Shown piece after piece: positions 25,108 to 33,240 of a DNA stretch of 40,946 bases. Made by a program: the position numbers and the translations under genes. How positions within the stretch are numbered: position 1 is the first letter of the stretch; each line of letters opens with the position of its first letter. The DNA is from an uncultured Clostridia bacterium (GTDB taxonomy: Bacteria; Bacillota; Clostridia; Christensenellales; CAG-314). Location of the stretch: positions 1 through 40,946 of the forward strand of contig CAKPYT010000017.1 in the NCBI GenBank assembly GCA_934203075.1, in the 5' to 3' direction. The notes below the pieces were generated by a model. That model saw nothing but the letters and a program-made list of their open reading frames with translations, was not told where the DNA came from and did not search any database.

Positions 25108-26539
25108 AGTTTCCCTCCTTGATGTCTCCTACCACAATTTCGCTGCCTTTGCCCTCTTTGGTGATTTCTTCCAGAGACAGACCGCAATGCTCGTGAATGA
25201 TTTCCATGATTTTCGGGGTGCAGAATCCGCCCTGACAACGCCCCATCCCCGTGCGTACGCGACGTTTCAAAGCGTCGACGGAACGCGGATGCAGAGGGCT
25301 GTCCAATGCGTCCAGTATTTCCCCTTCCGTGATTTTTTCGCAACGGCACACCATGCGGGAATACGCCGGGTTTTTGCGAATGAGCGCCGCCCATTCTTCT
25401 TTGGAAAGATTGCGCGTCACCGGCATTGCCTCCCGTACGACGTATTTCTTTTTTCTTTCCACCGAAGCGCCCGCTTGCGGCAGAAGCTCGTCCACAAGAT
25501 ACTTTGCGATGGCGGGAGCGGCCGTCAATCCGGGCGAACAGATGCCGGCGGCCATCAGAAACGCTTTATTTTTGCCGTTTTCTACGACAAAATCCTCCCC
25601 TACGGAGGTACGAACCCCTGCAAATACGCGAATCCCTTTGCCGAAATTGACGTTTTTCATCATTTTTCCGACGCCTTCCCGAATCCGGTTCAGGCCGTCT
25701 GCCTTTACCGCCGTGTCATCCCCCGTTTCCACCGGAACGGAAGTGGGGCCTACGATCACGTTCCCGTCCGCCGTGGGAGACACAAGAATGCCTTTTCCGG
25801 CTTTGGTGGGCAGCGGGAAACAGACGTGATGAAAACGACTGCGTTCCACACTATCCAAAATAAAATAATCGCCGCGTTTGTATTCCTGCGATAGGGGCTT
25901 TTCCCCCGCCATCGCATTGATTTCCGCCGCGCCGTAGCCGGCACAATTGACAACGTAGGAGGACTGGTATACGGCGTTCTGCGTTTTTACCTCAAACCTG
26001 CCGTTGCAAAACGAAATTCCCTGTACCGTTTCGCTGCAGCGGACTTCGGCGCCGTTCAGCACGGCCTGCTCGGCCATGGCGATTGTCATTTCGTAAGGAG
26101 ATACGATACCGGCGGTAGGAGCATACAACGCATATCGTACGTTATCCCCTACGTTCGGTTCCATTTGTACCAATTCGTCCCGACCGACAATGCGCAGATC
26201 CGGTACCCCGTTCTTTTTGCCCCGCTCCAGCAGGGTTTCGAGGCCGGCGTAACCGCTTTCTTCCGCCAATACCAGACTGCCGATTCGTTGGCAGGGAACG
26301 TGCATCTCTTTTGCAAGCTCAAAGTACATGGCGTTCCCGAGAACGTTGAACTTCGCCTTCTTCGTACCGGGCTCCGCATCGTACCCGGCATGCACGATTC
26401 CGCTGTTGGCGCGGCTGCACCCGCAGGCAACGTCGTCGCACTTTTCCAGCAGCAACGCTTTCAGGTTGGTGTGAGACAATTCGCGCAGCAGAGCGCTGCC
26501 CACAATTCCACCGCCGATCACTATGACGTCGTACATCAT
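25097..26539 (-). CDS. GlpA-like FAD-dependent dehydrogenase with BFD-type [2Fe-2S] domain
   Basis: Probable glycerol-3-phosphate dehydrogenase or related 2-hydroxy acid dehydrogenase. The 480 residues begin with a DAO-type FAD site (VIVIGGGIVGSALLREL), include SRANSGIVHAGYD typical of the GlpA/LhgO group, and end with a bacterioferritin-associated-ferredoxin-like domain with cysteines in CRCEKI and GRCQGGFC. AAAGGAG lies 9 bases before the ATG at 26539; a second ATG follows directly. A longer frame would run into the promoter and is rejected. No glpC, glpF or glpK is adjacent, so substrate assignment to glycerol-3-phosphate is by family only. Confidence 0.88.
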   Translation of the reverse strand: MMYDVIVIGGGIVGSALLRELSHTNLKALLLEKCDDVACGCSRANSGIVHAGYDAEPGTKKAKFNVLGNAMYFELAKEMHVPCQRIGSLVLAEESGYAGLETLLERGKKNGVPDLRIVGRDELVQMEPNVGDNVRYALYAPTAGIVSPYEMTIAMAEQAVLNGAEVRCSETVQGISFCNGRFEVKTQNAVYQSSYVVNCAGYGAAEINAMAGEKPLSQEYKRGDYFILDSVERSRFHHVCFPLPTKAGKGILVSPTADGNVIVGPTSVPVETGDDTAVKADGLNRIREGVGKMMKNVNFGKGIRVFAGVRTSVGEDFVVENGKNKAFLMAAGICSPGLTAAPAIAKYLVDELLPQAGASVERKKKYVVREAMPVTRNLSKEEWAALIRKNPAYSRMVCRCEKITEGEILDALDSPLHPRSVDALKRRVRTGMGRCQGGFCTPKIMEIIHEHCGLSLEEITKEGKGSEIVVGDIKEGNYAD

Positions 26540-26633
26540 TTTTGCTTTCTCCTTTTCTTTCCGCTTTCGCGTCGTTTTTTCTCGCTTCGTCCTTGCCGAA
26601 ACGTTACCGATTGCCACAAAAACGTTTTTGTTT

Positions 26634-26662
26634 ATTATACCAAATTCCATCGGTTTTTTCAA
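26634..26662 (-). promoter_or_regulatory. Promoter of the GlpA-like operon
   Basis: TTGAAA, a 17-base spacer and a perfect TATAAT stand on the minus strand. Transcription would start near 26627, giving a leader of about 88 bases. The element lies after the terminators of the upstream RNA gene, so this operon is transcribed on its own. Confidence 0.88.
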
Positions 26663-26751
26663 TGCTTTTTCTGCTCTATCGGGGTTTTTTCGTCAACTTT
26701 TCGAAAGCCCGTACAAACCCTTCGTTTTTCTGCCCGCAAGGAATAAAAAAA

Positions 26752-26775
26752 CGCGCACCCCTGCCGGGCCGCGCG
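26752..26775 (-). terminator. Second terminator-like hairpin after the structured RNA
   Basis: CGCGC and GCGCG pair around a GC-rich interior and are followed by seven U residues on the minus strand (A tract at 26745-26751). It backs up the terminator at 26795-26813. Confidence 0.55.
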
Positions 26776-26783
26776 GCACCCTC

Positions 26784-27004
26784 AAAAAAAGAAAAGCTGC
26801 CGGAACGACAGCTGATGTTTGCAAAAGGCCCCGTGCCGGTGGGTTCAACCTGCTTTCACAGGTGGGTGAAATACCGTTACCTTCTGAAACCTTCGGGAAC
26901 GAAGTTCACTTACGGCACGCATGCCGAATGAAAGGCCTTTTCATATTCTACGGACGCTTTCTCCCTTTTTCTCGCCGTGGTTGACGCACAAAAAAGCACG
27001 AGGC
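26784..27004 (-). ncRNA. Independent structured small RNA (about 220 nt; 6S RNA is the leading candidate)
   Basis: The minus strand has a good promoter at 27011-27039, a strong terminator at 26795-26813 and no plausible reading frame between them. Complementary blocks form a long rod: AAAAGGCC with GGCCTTTT as an outer helix and GTGCCG with CGGCAC inside it. The interior has small hairpins CUUCG-uucc-CGAAG and CCUG-ugaaag-CAGG. A rod with an open centre, about 200 nt long and with its own promoter fits 6S RNA, the RNA polymerase inhibitor. The segment GGTTGAACCCACC also recalls the Alu domain of SRP RNA, but the S-domain core is absent. The family name is therefore tentative; that it is an RNA gene is better supported. 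Confidence 0.65.
26795..26813 (-). terminator. Intrinsic terminator of the structured RNA gene
   Basis: An 8-bp stem AGCTGTCG/CGGCAGCT with a 3-base loop (one G-U pair) is followed on the minus strand by TTTTCTTTTTTT. It defines both the strand and the 3' end of the RNA. Confidence 0.88.
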
Positions 27005-27010
27005 TTATTC

Positions 27011-27039
27011 AGTATACCCGATTCCGGTCAAAAACTCAA
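27011..27039 (-). promoter_or_regulatory. Promoter of the structured RNA gene
   Basis: TTGAGT and TATACT are spaced by 17 bases on the minus strand (4/6 and 5/6), with an alternative TTGACC inside the spacer. The expected start is at 27004-27005. Confidence 0.75.
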
Positions 27040-27324
27040 CCGTTCTTTTGCTTTTCGGGGGCGGAGTCGATTTCATTTTCTTTGGCAAATCCCTCACAGG
27101 TTTTTGAAAAAAGTGCCGAAACCGTTTCGATCCCTTATTTTCCCAAATCGATTCTGCAAGTTTTTGAAAGAAAATTTAATTTTTCCCTTTCCCCCTTGCC
27201 GGCAGAACCTCTTTCCCCTTCCCTGCGCGCCCCTTCTTCGGAGGACGGAGGGCTTTTCGCGGCGGGAAGGGAACCGCTGCATTTCTTTGGAACCCGGCGA
27301 CAGAAAGAAGCCAACCGATCCGCC
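27040..27324. other. Intergenic stretch after glmS without a supported gene
   Basis: About 285 bases of purine-rich minus-strand sequence follow the glmS stop. I found no ribosome binding site with a credible frame, no clear glmS terminator and no recognised RNA motif. It contains AT-rich patches with A-tracts just upstream of the small RNA promoter. Confidence 0.5.
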
Positions 27325-29082
27325 TTATTCCACTGTGACGGATTTTGCCAGGTTGCGGGGACGATCTATGTTTTTGCCCAGAAACCGCGCCGTGTCGCAG
27401 GCAAGCAACTGCAGCGGCAGGACGGAATACAACGGAGAAAACTCCCCCGCTTCGGGCAGAGACTGAAAGCGAAAACTATCTGCCTGCAACTGCGAAAAGC
27501 AAGAAAGGCAATACGTTTTTCCGCCGCGCGACGAAATTTCGGCAAGGCTGCTGCGCACCTTTTCCGGCAGTGCAAACGCCGGATGAACGACAGCACAGGT
27601 TTTATCCACCAATGCCAGCGGGCCGTGCTTCAATTCGCCCCCTGCCAATGCAAATGCGGGGCGATAGGTGATTTCCTGATACTTCAACGCGCCTTCCCGC
27701 GCGGTTACGTAATCTAGCGTTCTGCCGACAAACAAAACCTTGCGGAAACGCAGCAGTTCCCGGGACCACTCTTCCACCACGGGGGCGCATTGCAGGGCTC
27801 TTTCGCAAGCGTCTGCCAGGGCGGAGTACGAAACGGCGAACTCTCTTTTGCGGACGGAAGCCATCGCCTGCACCAGCAACAGAATTGCCCCTAACTGACA
27901 GACGTACGCTTTGGAAGAAGCTACGCTGATTTCCGCCCCGGCGGAGATCGGCAGAACCTCCTCTGCCAAAAAGCAGACGGAACTGTTTTCGACGTTGGTG
28001 ACGGCAAGCGTTTTTGCACCCGCTTCCCCCGCCTTTTTTAATGCCGCAAGCGTTTCTGCCGTTTCGCCGCTTTGCGTCACGGCGACGACAAGCGTTTTTC
28101 CGTTTGTCGGCACGGCGCCGTACACGTATTCACTGCCGGAAACGGCCGCAGAGGGAATCCCACAGAACCTCTGCACCCAATGCGCCCCGATTCTGCCCGC
28201 GTTCAGTGCCGTGCCGCACCCGACGAACAGAACGCGGTTTACCTGCGGATACCCGCACGGCTGCCCCGAAAGCGACAAAAAAGTGCGCCGCAGCGCGGCC
28301 GGCGTTTCGAAAATTTCCTTTTGCAAAAAGGTCTCTGTCCCGCTGAGCACGGGCACTTCGGAATGTGCCCGAAAGCGCATGGGGCGTTTTGTTACCCTGC
28401 CGTTTTGCGTAAAAAAAGAAACGCGGTTTTTTTCGATCTTTACAAACTCTCCGTCCTGCAAACGATAGACTTCCTCCCCGTATGCCGCCAACGTAGGCAA
28501 ATCGCTGGAAAGAAACACTTCGTCCTCCCCGACTGCCACCACCAGCGGCGATTGTTTTTTGGCGGCGACCAACTGCCCCTCTCCCAAAACGGCAACGGCA
28601 TAACTGCCCGTAACGCGCGCCGTTGCCCGCATCACGGCCCGCAGCAGATCCCCGTCGGAAAACGCATACTCGCGCTCGATCAGGTTCGCCAGAATTTCCG
28701 TATCCGTTTCGGAAACGAAACGATAGCCGCTTGCCTGCAGTTCTTCCTTCAGTTCCCGATAGTTTTCGACGATACCGTTATGCACGACCGCGATTCTGCC
28801 GCCGGCCGACAGATGCGGATGTGCGTTTTCGTCCGTCGGTTTGCCGTGCGTCGCCCACCGGGTATGCCCGATACCGACAGGCGCAAACGGGAGAGGCTGC
28901 GTTTGCAGTTTCCGTTTTAACTGCTCCACCGAACCGGCTTTTTTACAGCAGGCAAGCGTACCGTCTCCCTGCATTACGGCAATCCCGGCGGAATCGTACC
29001 CGCGATACTCCAACCGTTGCAACCCGTCCGCCAGAACGACGGCCGCGTTTTGTCTTCCCCAATAACCGAAAATACCGCACAT
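27325..29082 (-). CDS. glmS: Glutamine--fructose-6-phosphate aminotransferase (isomerizing) GlmS
   Basis: Makes glucosamine-6-phosphate from fructose-6-phosphate and glutamine, the first step to UDP-GlcNAc for peptidoglycan. The 585 residues hold the N-terminal glutaminase domain with the catalytic cysteine right after Met (MCGIFGYWG), GHTRWATHG and NGIVENYRELKE, then two SIS sugar-isomerase domains (TQSGETAETL, SSKAYVCQLGA) and a C-terminal tail ending AKSVTVE. The start at 29082 is fixed by the Cys nucleophile; GGGAGGG lies 11 bases upstream. It is the second gene after glmM, at 110 bases. No glmS ribozyme is recognisable in that spacer. Confidence 0.97.
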   Translation of the reverse strand: MCGIFGYWGRQNAAVVLADGLQRLEYRGYDSAGIAVMQGDGTLACCKKAGSVEQLKRKLQTQPLPFAPVGIGHTRWATHGKPTDENAHPHLSAGGRIAVVHNGIVENYRELKEELQASGYRFVSETDTEILANLIEREYAFSDGDLLRAVMRATARVTGSYAVAVLGEGQLVAAKKQSPLVVAVGEDEVFLSSDLPTLAAYGEEVYRLQDGEFVKIEKNRVSFFTQNGRVTKRPMRFRAHSEVPVLSGTETFLQKEIFETPAALRRTFLSLSGQPCGYPQVNRVLFVGCGTALNAGRIGAHWVQRFCGIPSAAVSGSEYVYGAVPTNGKTLVVAVTQSGETAETLAALKKAGEAGAKTLAVTNVENSSVCFLAEEVLPISAGAEISVASSKAYVCQLGAILLLVQAMASVRKREFAVSYSALADACERALQCAPVVEEWSRELLRFRKVLFVGRTLDYVTAREGALKYQEITYRPAFALAGGELKHGPLALVDKTCAVVHPAFALPEKVRSSLAEISSRGGKTYCLSCFSQLQADSFRFQSLPEAGEFSPLYSVLPLQLLACDTARFLGKNIDRPRNLAKSVTVE

Positions 29083-29192
29083 AGCAAGTCTGCCCTCCCG
29101 CGCTAACTTACTATATGCGGCATGCCGCGTTTTCGTGTTTTTTTTGCACCGCCCCACGTTTTTACGGGAGCGGAGCCCCTCCCCGCGCCGGA

Positions 29193-30497
29193 TTATAAAA
29201 CCGCTTCTCTGCGCACCAGACTTTCGGCATATTCCGCCGCTTCGAGATTCGTCTGCCGACAGGGGCTTTCCACATAAATCCGAACCTTTGCTTCCGTTCC
29301 GCTGGGGCGAACGAACAGCCGCTCAATTCCGAATCTGGCGCGTAAATGTTTCGTCCAGGTTTCGAACAGGCGTTTTCGCTCCATCTCCTCGCGTTTTTCG
29401 GCAGAAACTTCCACCGTACGGGATACGCCCGGTATTCTTTCGTATTCTTCGGTAAACGCAAACAAATCCCCCTCGTCCCGATAGATGCGGGAAACCATCA
29501 GCGCGGTATAGATGCCGTCGCTGCAGGAAAATCGATCGCAAAACAGGTAATGTCCGCTTGCTTCCCCGCCGAAATTGCACCCCTTGGCACAAGCCTCGGC
29601 AAAAACGTTGCGGTCCCCCACGTTTGCACGGAACAACGCCAAACCCTGTGTTTGCAGAGCACGCTCCGCCCCGCCGTTGGTCAGAACGGTGCCGACGACG
29701 CCCGGCCCGCACAACAGGCCGTGCTTTTTCAGATATTTGGCAATGGCATAAAACACGCGATTATCGTCCAGAATCCGTTCGCCCTGCAGCACGACGCAGC
29801 GATCCGCGTCCCCGTCGAACGAAAACCCGAGGTCAAACCCCTTGCCCTGCGCTTTCAGGTACAACGGATGCGTTGCCCCGCACGATACGTTGATGCGCTG
29901 CCCGTCCGGAACGTTGTTGAAACAGGTGATCTCTGCCCCGGTTCGGCAGAAAATCTCCTCGGCAAGCCCGGCGGCACTGCCGAAACAACAATCTGCCAAA
30001 AGATGCAGCCCTTGCAGATCGCCGGGAAAATCCTTTAATAAAACATCCGCATAACGCGACAGAATTCCCTTCTGCGCAAACAGCCCCAGACGCCGCTCCC
30101 CCGAGACGTAAACATCCTCCTCCATGCGCAGTTCCAAAACGCGCTCCTTTTGCGGACACAGTTTCAGGCCGAACGCATCGAAAACTTTCAGGCCGTTATC
30201 CTGCGGGGGATTATGCGAAGCCGAAATCATCACGCCGTAATCCGCACCGAATTCTCTGGTAAAATAACTGACGGCATTGGTCGGCGCGACGCCGAGATTC
30301 AGTGCCTGCCCGCCGACGGACGCCACGCCGTACTGCAAAATTCCCTGCAGGCTTTCCCCGCTGATGCGGGGATCTCTCCCCACAACTACGACGTTTCCGT
30401 CCTCCCCCAAAGCACGCCCCAATAAATAAGCACAGGCGGCGTCCACCGTTTTGCCCGCTTCGCCTCGTATCCCATCCGTTCCGAACCGATATTTCAT
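29193..30497 (-). CDS. glmM: Phosphoglucosamine mutase GlmM
   Basis: Interconverts glucosamine-6-phosphate and glucosamine-1-phosphate. The 434-residue protein has the four phosphohexomutase signatures: the catalytic serine loop VMISASHNPPQDNG (about residue 94), the metal loop DGDADR (about 232), the sugar-binding loop GGEASGHYLF (about 311), and the phosphate-binding RPSGTEAKVRIYVE near the C-terminus. GGAGG stands 6 bases before the ATG at 30497. Together with GlmS downstream it supplies the UDP-GlcNAc route; glmU is not in the window. Confidence 0.97.
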   Translation of the reverse strand: MKYRFGTDGIRGEAGKTVDAACAYLLGRALGEDGNVVVVGRDPRISGESLQGILQYGVASVGGQALNLGVAPTNAVSYFTREFGADYGVMISASHNPPQDNGLKVFDAFGLKLCPQKERVLELRMEEDVYVSGERRLGLFAQKGILSRYADVLLKDFPGDLQGLHLLADCCFGSAAGLAEEIFCRTGAEITCFNNVPDGQRINVSCGATHPLYLKAQGKGFDLGFSFDGDADRCVVLQGERILDDNRVFYAIAKYLKKHGLLCGPGVVGTVLTNGGAERALQTQGLALFRANVGDRNVFAEACAKGCNFGGEASGHYLFCDRFSCSDGIYTALMVSRIYRDEGDLFAFTEEYERIPGVSRTVEVSAEKREEMERKRLFETWTKHLRARFGIERLFVRPSGTEAKVRIYVESPCRQTNLEAAEYAESLVRREAVL

Positions 30498-30842
30498 GCA
30501 CTGCCTCCAATCTGTTTCCAATGTATGTCGCCTCGGAAAAAAACGTGCCGGATCCGTAAAAAAACAGCCGGGGGAACCCCTCGGCTGTTTTGATTTTTTT
30601 ATTCTGTTCCCGGCAGGACTTGTTCCGACTGCGAAACGAAGCGTCTTCGCGAAACCGGCATTGCGTCACGGCGAATTCTACCCTCCGGAAGAATTGTCGC
30701 TATCGTTCTGAACCCCTTCCGTCTTTTGCGTGCAGGACCATGCGTTTTGCCTCTATGCACCGGAATCGTTGCCGAAAACGGCACTACGTCCTGCACTTTT
30801 TTGAGCAAAAGGACAAAACTTTCTTGCGCACAACGGGTAGCT
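30498..30842. other. Gap between glmM and trxB: terminator, no supported gene
   Basis: This 345-base gap holds the terminator at 30562-30590. The part from 30600 to 30842 has an open minus-strand frame that begins inside trxB out of frame; it lacks a ribosome binding site and resembles no protein family I know. No strong glmM promoter was found; a weak AT-rich site may exist near 30530-30560. Confidence 0.5.
30562..30590. terminator. Intrinsic terminator between trxB and glmM
   Basis: A strong stem (AACAGCCG and GGGG pairing with CCCC and CGGCTGTT around a 2-base loop, one bulged T) is flanked by A-runs on the left and T-runs on the right. On the minus strand it ends trxB transcripts about 250 bases after the stop. 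No plus-strand gene needs it. Confidence 0.8.
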
Positions 30843-31751
30843 TTATTCTTCTCTCCCGAGGTAGGCAAGCGCGCTTTCCGCCGCTATGGCCCCGTCCGCA
30901 CAGGCGGTGACCACCTGACGAAGCGGCGTGACGCGTACGTCCCCCGCGGCAAAGATCCCGGGTTCTGCCGTTTGCATGGTCCCGTCTGCCGGAACGTAGC
31001 CGTTTTGCAGCGGCAGATATTCTGCCACACAATCCGACAGGGGAATCTGCCCCACTGCCACAAACAGCCCGGAAACCGGCAAGGACCACATTTTCTCCGT
31101 TTGTGTCTGCTTCAACGTGATACGCTCGAGATGCTCTTTCCCCTCGCAACGATCCAATTCGTAGCCGGGTAAAAACGTAATTTGCGGGTTCTCCTTCATT
31201 TTCTGCACCAAAACGTCCGAAGCGCGCAACTCCTCCCTGCGATGCACCAGATAAACTTTTTTCGCGATGTCGGCAAGATACAAAGCGTCCGTCACGGCGG
31301 TGTTTCCCCCGCCGACAACGGCAACCGTTTTACCACGATAGAAGTTTCCGTCGCAGGTAGCACAATAACTGACCCCTTTTCCTTCGAACGGCACGGCCGC
31401 GCTCAGTTTTTTTGCGGCAGCGCCCATTGCCAGGATGACCGCACGTGCCTGCACTTCTCCGGAGGAAGTTTTCAGCGTTTTGATTCTTCCGCCCTGCACT
31501 TTTTGCACTTTTTCAAAGCGTATTTGCAGCCCGAACTCCTTCGCCTGCAAAAACATCCGGTACGTCAGATCGAACCCGTTGGCATTTGGCACACCGGGAT
31601 AATTCTCGATCTGCGCTGTTTGCGCCGCCTGCCCGCCGATGGCGGTTGCTTCCAGCAGTATCGTACTTTTTCCGCCGCGCAGAGCATAAATCGCCGCAGT
31701 CAATCCTGCCGGCCCGCCCCCGATCACGGCTACGTCAAACACATTCGTCAT
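30843..31751 (-). CDS. trxB: Thioredoxin-disulfide reductase
   Basis: NADPH-dependent flavoenzyme that reduces thioredoxin. The 302-residue length is normal. It has FAD motif GGGPAGLTAAIYALRGG near residue 11, the redox-active pair CATC in VSYCATCDGNFYRG near 132, the NADPH motif GGGNTAVTDAL near 152 with HRREELRAS for the 2'-phosphate, and the final FAD segment GIFAAGDVRVTPLRQVVTACADG. GGAGG with a second GGAGG-like run precedes the ATG at 31751. It has its own promoter and terminator. Thioredoxin itself is not encoded nearby. Confidence 0.96.
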   Translation of the reverse strand: MTNVFDVAVIGGGPAGLTAAIYALRGGKSTILLEATAIGGQAAQTAQIENYPGVPNANGFDLTYRMFLQAKEFGLQIRFEKVQKVQGGRIKTLKTSSGEVQARAVILAMGAAAKKLSAAVPFEGKGVSYCATCDGNFYRGKTVAVVGGGNTAVTDALYLADIAKKVYLVHRREELRASDVLVQKMKENPQITFLPGYELDRCEGKEHLERITLKQTQTEKMWSLPVSGLFVAVGQIPLSDCVAEYLPLQNGYVPADGTMQTAEPGIFAAGDVRVTPLRQVVTACADGAIAAESALAYLGREE

Positions 31752-31851
31752 TTTTCCTCCCTCCGGAACGATTTCGCCGTCCGATACTGCAAATCCGCTC
31801 CTTTTGCCCGATGCACAAGGCACAGATATAGTTTCCGTTCGTTTTTTGTTT

Positions 31852-31881
31852 AGTATACATCAAAATACCCGTTTCGTGCAA
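31852..31881 (-). promoter_or_regulatory. Promoter of trxB
   Basis: TTGCAC and TATACT are separated by 18 bases on the minus strand, about 100 bases upstream of the trxB start. The region further upstream (31882-32001) contains GC-rich hairpins but no gene. Confidence 0.65.
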
Positions 31882-32014
31882 GATTTCCCGTTTTTTTGCT
31901 GAAAACCGTCTCCCCGCAAGCCCGAAACCGGGCGCAAAAAAACGGAAGGAATCCCGGGCTGCCCGCAAACGGAAAAACCAATCGGATCCCCTAAGCACGC
32001 GAAAAAAAACAAAA

Positions 32015-32031
32015 CTCCCGCAAAGCGGGAG
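32015..32031 (-). terminator. Terminator of rplM-rpsI
   Basis: A perfect CTCCCGC/GCGGGAG stem with a 3-base loop is followed by TTTTGTTTTTTTT on the minus strand, 35 bases after the rpsI stop. Confidence 0.92.
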
Positions 32032-32065
32032 CTTGATTGTTTTTTGCAAGCCGATTCGGCAACGA

Positions 32066-32476
32066 TTAACGTTTGCTGAATTGCGGTGCACGACGCGCTT
32101 TTTTCAAGCCGTATTTCTTACGTTCTTTCATGCGGCTGTCACGCGTGAGGAAGCCTGCCTTTTTCAGTGCGGATTTATCTTCGCCCGCAACGACCAGAGC
32201 ACGGCTGATGCCGTGACGGATTGCACCGGCCTGACCGGTATATCCACCGCCGTAGACGTTTACTTCCACGTCGTACTTCTCTGCAACGTTCAACAGAGCC
32301 AAAGGTTGTTTTACGATGTATTTCATCGTGTCCAGACCAAAGTATTCGTCCAACGTCTTTTTGTTGATTACAATATTGCCGTTACCGCCCGGAATGACGC
32401 GTACGCGAGCAATCGATTTTTTTCTTCTGCCGGTTCCCCAGAATTGTACTTTTTTCTTCAATGCCGTTTTTGCCAT
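32066..32476 (-). CDS. rpsI: 30S ribosomal protein S9
   Basis: Small-subunit protein whose basic C-terminal tail contacts the P-site tRNA. The 136 residues include FWGTGRRKKSIARVRVIPG, GGGYTGQAGAIRHGISRAL and the classic ending KKYGLKKARRAPQFSKR. It follows rplM by 12 bases in the universal L13-S9 pair. Confidence 0.98.
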   Translation of the reverse strand: MAKTALKKKVQFWGTGRRKKSIARVRVIPGGNGNIVINKKTLDEYFGLDTMKYIVKQPLALLNVAEKYDVEVNVYGGGYTGQAGAIRHGISRALVVAGEDKSALKKAGFLTRDSRMKERKKYGLKKARRAPQFSKR

Positions 32477-32488
32477 ACGTTCACCTCA

Positions 32489-32920
32489 TTAAAACTTCAG
32501 TACTTCGGGTTGTTGTGCGGCATGTTCGTGCTCGCTACCCTTGTACACACGCAGTTTTTTCAACATTGCGTTGCCCAAACTGTTTTTCGGAAGCATGCCC
32601 TTGACCGCGCGGTATACCACGAAGTCGGACTTTTCCTCCATCAGCGTTTTGTAGCTGATTTCTTTCAGGTGACCTGCATAGCCGGAATGACGATAGTATT
32701 TCTTTTGCAACAGTTTTTTGCCCGTCAACACCACTTGATCCGTATTGATTACGATGACGTAATCGCCTGCGTCTACGTGCGGCGTAAAGGTCGGTTTGTT
32801 TTTGCCCCTCAGGACAGATGCCACTTGGCTTGCCAAGCGACCCAAAGACATACCGGTTGCGTCCACCACGTACCACTTACGTTCTACGGTCTCCGGTTTT
32901 GCCATGTAAGATTTCATCAT
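32489..32920 (-). CDS. rplM: 50S ribosomal protein L13
   Basis: Early-assembling large-subunit protein. The 143 residues contain the family signatures DATGMSLGRLASQVASVLRGK, YVIVINTDQVVLTGKKLLQKKYYRHSGYAG (shortened here to its landmarks) and AVKGMLPKNSLG. Two ATG codons stand in tandem; the first (32920) is used because GGAGG lies 8 bases upstream, but the second is possible. A promoter and a leader of about 95 bases precede it. Confidence 0.97.
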   Translation of the reverse strand: MMKSYMAKPETVERKWYVVDATGMSLGRLASQVASVLRGKNKPTFTPHVDAGDYVIVINTDQVVLTGKKLLQKKYYRHSGYAGHLKEISYKTLMEEKSDFVVYRAVKGMLPKNSLGNAMLKKLRVYKGSEHEHAAQQPEVLKF

Positions 32921-33015
32921 GGATTGTTCCTCCGTAAAAATTAAAACACTGCATATGCCGGAAACCCGCAGGCTCGCGGAAAACCGCGTTTGTGCCCCGC
33001 ACTACGTTCCACAGC
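32921..33015 (-). promoter_or_regulatory. rplM 5' leader with hairpins (possible L13 autoregulatory leader)
   Basis: The leader between the promoter and rplM has two clear hairpins: CGCGG/CCGCG with a TTTT loop (32975-32988) and CTGC/GCAG enclosing a GC-rich segment (32949-32971). L13 autoregulatory leaders are known in Bacillota. I cannot match the consensus from memory, so this is a suggestion. Confidence 0.35.
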
Positions 33016-33021
33016 CTATAC

Positions 33022-33050
33022 AGTGTATCGAAATTTACGGTGTTTGTCAA
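33022..33050 (-). promoter_or_regulatory. Promoter of rplM-rpsI
   Basis: A perfect TTGACA, 17-base spacer and TACACT (4/6) stand on the minus strand, about 100 bases upstream of rplM. The pair is therefore transcribed apart from truA. Confidence 0.88.
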
Positions 33051-33156
33051 CGATTTTGCACACTATAAAAAGTGTTTTTATCTCGCAATACCGCCGTTTA
33101 CTGCCGTTTTTTGTGCGAAAGCCACTGGGATTCCGCAGTTTCGAGCAAAAGAAAAA

Positions 33157-33175
33157 GGCGCGTTACAAACGCACC
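33157..33175 (-). terminator. Terminator of the small membrane protein gene
   Basis: An 8-bp stem GGTGCGTT/AACGCGCC with one G-U pair and a 3-base loop is followed by TTTTTCTTTT on the minus strand, 65 bases after the stop at 33241. It isolates the gene from rplM. Confidence 0.85.
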
Positions 33176-33240
33176 CGCAACCTGCAGCCGAACCCGCAAA
33201 CGCCGGTTTTCGCAGCCGTATCGTTGTTTTTCTTTTCCTG

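Noticed and set aside
26821..26948. Plus-strand orientation of the structured RNA
   Set aside because: The helices are symmetrical, but promoter and both U-run terminators are on the minus strand only.
26784..27004. SRP RNA as the identity of the structured RNA
   Set aside because: A GGTTGAAC segment recalls the Alu domain, but the conserved S-domain core GGTCAGGTCCGGAAGGAAGC is absent.
29105..29150. Palindrome GCGGCATGCCGC with a nearby T-run between glmM and glmS
   Set aside because: The T-run is on the plus strand, where no gene ends here, and it is not directly adjacent to the stem, so it is not a glmM terminator.
30599..30868. Minus-strand frame of 89 codons downstream of trxB
   Set aside because: It begins inside trxB in another frame, lacks a ribosome binding site and shows an arginine-rich composition typical of non-coding frames.
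31910..31945. GC-rich hairpin upstream of the trxB promoter as a terminator
   Set aside because: The stem is not followed by a U-run on the minus strand, and the rpsI terminator at 32015-32031 already ends the upstream operon.
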